The notes under the pieces were generated by a model. The model was not told where the DNA came from and ran no database searches. It saw only the letters and a list, made by a program, of their open reading frames with translations. From Sipunculus nudus (taxonomy: Eukaryota; Annelida; Sipuncula; Golfingiida; Sipunculidae), in NCBI GenBank assembly GCA_026874595.1, contig CM049308.1, forward strand, positions 49,152,124 through 49,216,123: DNA of 64,000 bases. The letters are read 5' to 3'. Each line of letters opens with the position of its first letter. The first letter of the stretch is position 1. Both the position numbers and the translations under genes were made by a program. Positions 57,220 to 64,000 of this stretch are shown piece by piece.

Positions 57220-58545
57220 TACAACCAAACTTTCATATTGTTTATACAATTAAATCCAAAATAAAACTCAAAGTACAGTTGTTGAAAGGCTAGTTTTGTA
57301 CAGTTGTCATAAATCAATATATATGATAATTAAACTTGGTACAGTGTTACCAATCCATAAATGTTAACAGTCAGTAAATACATGGTTCTATGTTACAAGA
57401 ATGTTACCATCAATATAGTTTCAGTTTTGTGGTTGCCATGGCTGCATACTGCTTTGTACCAGGTCAAACTATAAATGTCACTGGGTTTCTAGAGAAATTT
57501 CTCTCATGCGTGTTCCCCTAATCCTATCAGCACTTACAATTGTAAATAAGCTGATATTTTTTGTTGTTAAGAGATGACTATATACACCTTTACATTCCTG
57601 ATAACCTACAGTAGTGGTAATTATCAATCATTAATCACTCAGAGCCTTGTGGTATACAGGTGTACAGCTGATCATGTTGAATACATCTGTGTTATGTCTT
57701 ATGATAATGAGGTATTAACAGCAGGTGTCAATCAGGGTGTGGCTGCATGCAGTGTGTTTCAGTCACGGGGTATGGTACCTCCAGGACATTCAGACAATAT
57801 TTTTAGCAGTGCAGTGACAATTTATTTAAATCCAGGACACATTATATACCAGTATTTATAATGACTTGACCATATTGTGTCATATATTGCCTGTTGTAAG
57901 TGTATTTTATTGGGCAAACTGTATGTGTACAAATTTCACAGTGGCATAAATCAGTACATATTATAATGGGGCTTGTAATTTTAAGAACATGATCTGAGTA
58001 AATTACTGAAGTTTTAATGTTATATCAGTATGAATTATTCACATCCTGTAAACATGCAGTGCATGACCTTGTACAGCAGATCAGACTGTCTGATCATACA
58101 TTAATGCTCATGAACATTCTGCCTGTGTGCAGCAGAATTATTCTTTCTTGCATACTCATCCTATAGAATGGACCCTGTGTTGCATAAATTTGATTCCTAC
58201 AGAACATGTCCCTGCAAAGACAATATTATATAGGCAGAATATATTTAAAATCTTTAATATTTAACAGCCTTAACATTTTTATATTGATCTGTACTTGGTG
58301 TATTTACCTTTATAATATGTAGGTATTTATTTGATCTGCTTTATGTGCCCATTCAGACATATCCTGTCACCATTTTGAGGATGAAGAATATTTATTCAGT
58401 CACCCAATTTTTTCAGATGTGACTATAAAGTTTGAAACTGACTAGTCCCTTTTTAGTAAAGAGGTATTACTTATTTGCAGTTTCTTGCTGATTCCTGCAG
58501 CAGTTTGTCAGATGGATAACACTTATGGTATCAGCTCCTTTTCCA
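57220..58545. other. intron-like unique sequence
   Basis: AT-rich, no repeat family. A 95-codon + frame at 57,574-57,861 has no splice support. Confidence 0.4.
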
Positions 58546-59677
58546 TCATTGTATCCCTAGACAAAGTCGGTCTCGCCGCTACAGAGATTTCATTTGGACG
58601 CAATAACTCAAAAAAAAATCTTTACCAAACATGACATGTGCATAGATATTGGTGAGAGAACGAAGCCTATTAAAAAAGGGGTCATGACTTTTAGTAGGAG
58701 AGTAACCTTGACCTTGAATAGTTCCGTTTTAGGGGAAAATGGCACAAATTCTTTAATATCTCAAGAAATATTGCATGGATTGATCCAAAATTCAACTTAA
58801 CCGAAGATCTTGGATAGTGTTGTCCCGTACCGGAAACTGGTTGTGCCTTCTGTTATGAGTACTATGAGTATTATAAGTAAAAACTAATGGACAGATTTCT
58901 TTCATATTATGCATATACATAGCTATGGGTTATGGGATGTTGTATATTTTAGTTGGGGTCATGACCTTTCCTATGAGATTGGCCTTGACCTTGAATATTG
59001 CCATATATGGTGAAAAATCACACAAAATCATAAATATCTGAAAAAGGGATCCATGGATTGGTCCAAAAATCAAATTGACTGAAGATCTTGGATAGATTTG
59101 TCTTCTGCAGAAGACAGGTGGCACACCTTCTGTCCTTTTCTTGTTTTTGCACCATTTAATACCCCATCATTGTCACTTGACAGTACTGTGAGCATTAAAT
59201 CTAAACTAATGGACAGATTGGGCTGAAATTGTGCATGTCCATTGATTTTGGATACCTCCATTTTGGTGGCACTATCTTCAATTGTAATTGTGTGACTTCT
59301 ATCCAAATGTTTGCTTTCAGTGAAAATTACTCGTATCTCCGGAGTGGTTCAATATATTGGTCTGAAATATGGCATGTCGATCCATCTTGTAAAGTTTTCT
59401 CGTAAACCAGACAGTTGGCACCACCTTCCTTCCCATTTTTGTGGAATAAATTAATGCCTTTTTCTGAGGAGTGATTTCCCCTATTGGCCTGAAATTGTGC
59501 ACATCCATAGATCTTGGACTCCTCCATCTTGTACTCAAGACTGGTGGCGCCATCTGCAATTGTATTGGCATGGTGTACATCTGTACATGTGCTTTGGGTG
59601 AAAATTGCTCATATCTCTGGAGTGGTTCAAGGTATTGGTCTGGAATTGGGCATGTCCATCCATCTTTGAAAGTTTTT

Positions 59678-61913
59678 AGCTCAGCTGACTTTCAGTCATG
59701 CTGAGCTATAACGATCACTCTTTGTCCGTCATCCATCTGTCCGTCTGTCTGTCTCTCCGTCTGTCCGTTAACCTGGCACAAATCGTAACCGCCAGACTTG
59801 CAATCTTGTAACTTGACTTTCTGAGAGGTCGATGAAAAATCTCCTTGGAAACCAGAAATTAGGTATCTGTTACCCATATCCTTCGAGCTATTGGGCCCCA
59901 AACTACCCCCCAGAATAGTAAAAAATTTCATACAAAAACTTCAATATCTCGTTAACTACATCACTGATGGTCATGATTTTTTGGCATACATATTGATCAT
60001 GAGATGTTCCATCAGTTCCTGCAGACTGGTGATGCCACCTGTATTTTTTGATTTTTTACAAATTTTTATCTCTATTTTTGAGATCTTTAAAGATGTGAAC
60101 ATCTGTTAACAGGGCACAAATCTTAAAGACTGGACCTAGAATCTTCATTTGTTGACACAGTGAGAGACACAGTGACACAAAAGTCTCCATGGAAACAAGA
60201 AATTAGGTCTCCGTTACCCAAATCCTTTGAGCTATGGGGCCCCAAAGTACCCCCCAGAATTGTCAAAAATTTCATAAAAAACTTCAAAATCTCATTAACT
60301 ACATCACTGATGGTCATAATTTTTGGCATACATATTGATCATTAGATGTTTCATCAGTTTCTGCAGACTGGTGGCGCCACCTATATTTTTTAATATTTGA
60401 AGAATTTTCTCTATTTTTAGACCTTTAAAAATGTGATCATCTATTAACAGGGCACAAATCGTAAAGACTGGACCTAGAATCTTCATTCTTGACACACAGG
60501 GAGACCCATGAAAAGTCTCCATGGAAACCTGAAATTAGGTCTCTGTTACCCATATCCTCCCAATTACCCCCCCCCCCCAGAATAATGGAAAATTTGATAA
60601 AAAAAAACTGCAACATCTCAATAACTACAACACTGAGGGTCATGATTTTTGGCATACATATTGATCAAGAGGTGTTCCATCAGTTCCTGCAGTCTGGTGG
60701 CGCCACCTGTATTTTTTCAAATTTTTATAATTTTTTTTGTCTATTTTTGAGACCTTTAAAGATGTGGTTATCTGTCAACAGGGTACAAATCATAACAACT
60801 GGACCTAGAATCTGCATTCTTGACACACGGGGAGACCCATGAAATTAGGTCTCTGTTACCCATATCCTTTGAGCAATGGCACTCCAAAGTACAGCTCAGA
60901 ATAATGGAAAATTAGATACAAAAGCTGAAGTATCTGAACAACTAATGCAGAGATCACCATAATTGTTTGCATGGATATTGATCATGGAATGTTTCATCAG
61001 TTTCTGCAGACTGATGGCACCACGTATATTTGTTCGGATTTTTTTACGAATTTTTTTCTCTACTTTTGCGACCTTAAAAGATATGAACATCTGTTAACAG
61101 GGCACAAATTGTATAGAAACTTCAGTATCTCAATAACTACAACACTGATGGTCATGATTTTTGGCATACATATTGATCATGAGGTGTTCCATCAGTTTCT
61201 GCAGACTGGGTGTGCCACCTCTATTTTTTCAAATTTTTACAATTTTTTTTGTCTATTTTTGAGACCTTTAAAGATGTGGTTATCTGTCAACAGGGTACAA
61301 ATCATAACAACTGGACCTAGAATCTGCATTCTTGTCATGCAAGGAGGCCCATGAAAAGTGTCTGTGGAAACCTGAAATTAGGTCTCTGTTTCCCATATCC
61401 TTCAAGCTATAGGACTCCGAAGTATCCCTCAGAATAATGAACAATTTGATACAAAAGCTGAAGTATCTGAACAACTAATGCAGAGATCACCATGATTCTT
61501 TGGATGGATATTGTTTATGGAGTGTTTTATCAGTTTCTGCAGACAGGTGGTTCAACCTATATTTTATTCAATTTTTCGATTTTTTTTCTCTATTTTTAAG
61601 ACCTTTAAGGATGCTGTCATCTGTTTACATGGCACAAGTTGTAACAACTAATGCAGAGATCACCATGATTCTTTGCATGCATATTGACCATTAAGTCTTT
61701 TTATTAGTTTCTGCAGACTGGTGGAGCCACTTGTATTTTTTACGCATTTTTTCTCTATTTTTGAGATATATAAATACAGACACAATTTTGGCCTGTTGGT
61801 AAATCTGTTTGATGCTTCAGTTGAATGGGTATATACTACCATTCAGATGATAAAATTTCCTTTTGCGAATCTCTTCCCAGTCAGCTGAGCGTCATGACCC
61901 ATGGGTCACTTGT
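59678..61913 (+). mobile_element. HINE, AGCTCAGCTGACT family, copy 2 (nested)
   Basis: The 5' hairpin AGCTCAGCTGACT...GCTGAGCT is at 59,678-59,707, followed by a (GTCC/GTCT)n simple zone (about 59,722-59,769). Core repeats of about 310-330 bp follow (phrases AGGGCACAAATC, TTAGGTCTCTGTTACCCATA, TCATGATTTTTGGCATACAT, GTTTCTGCAGACTGGTGGCG). The 3' end has AGTCAGCTGAGC (61,879-61,890), the exact inverse of 12 of the 13 bases at the 5' end, then the hairpin GACCCATGGGTC (61,896-61,907) and CTTGT (61,909-61,913). It is cleanly inserted into the host HINE. Confidence 0.88.
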
Positions 61914-61983
61914 CTTGTTAACAAGACAGGTGGCACCACCTACCTTCAGCTTTCTGTAAAATAAATTAATGCTCTTTATTCAG

Positions 61984-62200
61984 GAGTGCAGAAGCAGATC
62001 CAGGGGGGGGTCTAGGGGGTCCAGACCCCCCCCTTTTTCATCAGAAACAACATTTTTTTAGGGCTTCAGACAAAATTTTGCAGCTGTCCATGGACCCCCC
62101 CCCCCTTTTCCAGACCTGAGGACCTATTTTTTAGGGTTTTCTTTAGTCCTTCTGGGTTGGCTCCCCCCTTTTCCTAAATCCTGGATGCGCCCCTTGAGTG
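61984..62200. mobile_element. MITE copy 2 with 5-bp target duplication
   Basis: A 207-bp element (61,989-62,195) starts CAGAAGCAGATCCAGG and ends CCTGGATGCGCCCCTT. It is flanked by identical GAGTG (61,984-61,988 and 62,196-62,200). Removing it restores the host phrase 'CAGGAGTG-ATTTGCCC' seen in other copies of the host repeat. It shares ends and C-run phrases with 9,194-9,523. Non-coding. Confidence 0.82.
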
Positions 62201-62491
62201 ATTTGCCCTATCAGCCTTAAAATGTCCATATCCATAGATCTTGGACTCCTTCATCTTGTACTCAAGACTGGTTGTGCCATCTGCAATTGTTTTGCTGTGG
62301 CATCCATCTTTATATGTGCTTTGGTTTAAGATCTATTGGTTTGATCTGATGAGTACATATTTTACTGATGATTAGTTAATGATACCACGAAGGTTGGGAA
62401 GTATCTGACATTGTTGATTGGAAATCATGGTCGATCAGTCAGGTGCTGTAATATCCAGGTGTGAGCTGGTACCTGTCTGTGGTCTGTGAAG

Positions 62492-62719
62492 TACCTGTCT
62501 GCCGTGCACGAACACAAACATGTGGTTCTGATTCTGTGGTCTGTGGAGAACAGAAAGCTTCAGGGGGTGTGTTTCTATGAGATGTACCCTGACAATCAAA
62601 AGCCCCACGAACATGCTACTGCTGTTGATGTATGGAGAGTGAAACCACAGTACAGCAAAGCACAGCTGCAGCAGATCCAGAAACTGGCAGGAAGAAACAA
62701 GCATGGTGTGTTGACATGA
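62492..62719 (+). CDS. possible terminal coding exon, unrecognised
   Basis: A 76-codon open segment in balanced, GC-richer sequence reads YLSAVHEHKHVVLILWSV, ENRKLQGVCF, YEMYPDNQKPHEHATAVDVW, then RVKPQYSKAQLQQIQKLAGR and a TGA at 62,717. It has a beta-strand-like middle and a basic, Gln-rich C-terminal helix. The left boundary is uncertain: an acceptor at GAAG|TAC (62,491, phase 0) or GTGAG|CTGG (62,465, phase 1, which would suit the 57,154 exon). Neither has a strong pyrimidine tract. An in-frame TGA at 62,462 limits it upstream. No AATAAA was seen nearby. It could also be a decayed gene piece. Confidence 0.45.
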   Translation, partial: YLSAVHEHKHVVLILWSVENRKLQGVCFYEMYPDNQKPHEHATAVDVWRVKPQYSKAQLQQIQKLAGRNKHGVLT

Positions 62720-62949
62720 CATGGCTCTCAAAGGTCCCATCCAACCATTAAATGATCTGTTAGTGTTATAGCTTCTGTTTAATAACACCAGTTGACTTCT
62801 GTTACCCTGATCACAGATAAAGGTAGTAATTTTAATGTTTACCACAGATGCCAAGTGGTGTCCTGTTGCCTTTTTTTCAACTTCCCAAAGGACCCAGTTG
62901 ATACCAGTACCCAATAACCTGGAAGATACCAGCTGTACATACAGTACAT

Positions 62950-64000
62950 GGTGAGATACCTCACAGATTTAACTGCAGGGCAACCCAAAGCACCAGGTGA
63001 GATACCTGACTGATTTACCTGCAAGGCAGCCTGAAAAACCAGGTGAAACATCTGACAAATTTACCTGCAGGGCAGCCTGAAAAACCAGGTGAGATACCTG
63101 ACAAATTTAACTGTAGGGCAGCCTGCAAAACCAGGTGAGATACCTGACAAATTTAACTGTAGGGCAGCCTGCAAAACAAGGTGAGATACCTGACAAATTT
63201 AACTGTAGGGCAGCCTGCAAAACCAGGTGAGATACCTGACAAATTTAACTGTAGGGCAGCCTGAAAAACCAGGTGAAATATCTGACAAATTTAACTGCAG
63301 AGCAGCCTGCAATAACAGGTGAGATACCTGACAGATTTACCTGCAAGGCAGCCTGCAATACCAGGTGAGATACCTGACTGATTTACCTGCAAGGCAGCCT
63401 GCAATACCAGGTGAAATACCTGACAGATTTAACTGCAGGGCAGCCTGAAAAACCAGGTGAGATACCTGACAAATTTAACTGTAGGGCAGCCTGCAAAACC
63501 AGGTGAGATACCTGACAAATTTAACTGTAGGGCAGCCTGCAAAACAAGGTGAGATACCTGACAAATTTAACTGTAGGGCAGCCTGCAAAACCAGGTGAGA
63601 TACCTGACAAATTTAACTGTAGGGCAGCCTGAAAAACCAGGTGAAATATCTGACAAATTTAACTGCAGAGCATCCTGCAATAACAGGTGAGATACCTGAC
63701 TGATTTACCTGCAAGGCAGCCTGCAATACCAGGTGAAATACCTGACAGACTTAACTGCAGGGCAGCCTGAAAAACCAGGTGAGATACCTGACAAATTTAA
63801 CTGTAGGGCAGCCTGCAAAACAAGGTGAGATACCTGACAAATTTAACTGTAGGGCAGCCTGAAAAACCAGGTGAAATATCTGACAAATTTAACTGCAGAG
63901 CAGCCTGCAAAACAAGGTGAGATACCTGACAGATTTAACTGTAGGGCAGCCTGCAAAACCAGGTGAGATACCTGACAAATTTAACTGTAGGGCAGCCTGC
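62950..64000. repeat. 46-bp satellite with higher-order units
   Basis: About 22 units of 46 bp (phrases CCAGGTGAGATACCTGAC, AAATTTAACTGTAGGGCAGC, CTGCAAAA), running off the right edge. Distinct unit variants recur in the same order: the block starting GGCAGCCTGAAAAACC occurs at 63,071, 63,439 and 63,761, that is, 368 bp (8 units) and 322 bp (7 units) apart. Confidence 0.96.

Larger units (their letters stand above)
58552..62330 (+). mobile_element. host HINE (TATCCCTAGAC family) split by two later insertions
   Basis: The 5' end TATCCCTAGACAAAGTCGG (58,552) matches the 34,403 element. Core repeats run to about 59,677, stop at AGTTTTT, and resume at 61,914 with CTTGTTAACAAGACAGGTGG, so 59,678-61,913 is an insertion. 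They stop again at 61,988 and resume at 62,196 with GAGTGATTTGCCCTATC, so 61,989-62,195 is a second insertion. No 3' terminal GTCTGGGGATA/CTAGTT is visible, so the right end is degraded or truncated. Confidence 0.8.

Overview
The window looks like nuclear DNA of an invertebrate animal, most likely a bivalve mollusc. It is AT-rich and intron-rich, has almost no long open frames, and is full of long (TA)n tracts, poly(G)/poly(C) runs, minisatellites and non-autonomous mobile elements. Many elements have a hairpin at the 5' end, a short simple-repeat zone, degenerate tandem core repeats, and a 3' end bearing an inverted copy of the 5' sequence and closing in CTTGT or CTAGT. That is the plan known from bivalve 'pearl' elements and Helentron-associated elements (HINEs). 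The species call is an inference from these repeats. No bacterial, viral, rRNA, tRNA or CRISPR feature was seen.

Layout. 1-2 kb is a 38-bp minisatellite. 2-13.6 kb is mostly unique AT-rich sequence with (TA)n blocks, an AGAACAGAGC-type minisatellite, a MITE (9.2-9.5 kb) and old HINE fragments. 13.7-19.4 kb is the most gene-like part: a promoter with two CRE sites, an E-box and a TATA box precedes a coding first exon on the + strand (13,905-13,968). A convergent minus-strand gene ends at 16.9-17.2 kb with a short terminal exon and poly(A) signal, and its likely first exon lies near 19.25 kb. 22.9-24.2 kb is a HINE interrupted by a retroposon-like insert with a 12-bp target duplication. 26-29 kb holds four adjacent minisatellites. 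29.5-30.2 kb is a foldback element; 30.4-32.8 and 34.4-35.5 kb are further HINEs. 36.2-37.8 kb is a 94-bp satellite; 40.2-41.7 kb has 34-bp and 32-bp arrays. 42.0-45.3 kb is a DNA transposon bounded by near-perfect 23-bp terminal inverted repeats and containing five copies of a 16-bp motif. 48.9-50.4 kb is another HINE, followed by an isolated exon (50,567-50,696). 54.6-56.0 kb is a textbook pearl-type element. 57.1 kb has a TATA-driven first coding exon. 58.6-62.3 kb is a three-layer nest of elements. 62.5-62.7 kb is a possible terminal exon, and 62.95 kb to the end is a 46-bp satellite with higher-order structure.

No complete gene can be read and none of the peptides was recognised. The genic evidence is a set of separate exons with good splice signals. 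Three candidate coding first exons on the + strand (13.9, 38.6 and 57.2 kb) all leave in phase 1, so they could be alternative starts of one long gene or starts of separate genes; the sequence alone does not decide. Most of the other open frames are by-products of tandem repeats whose period is a multiple of three.
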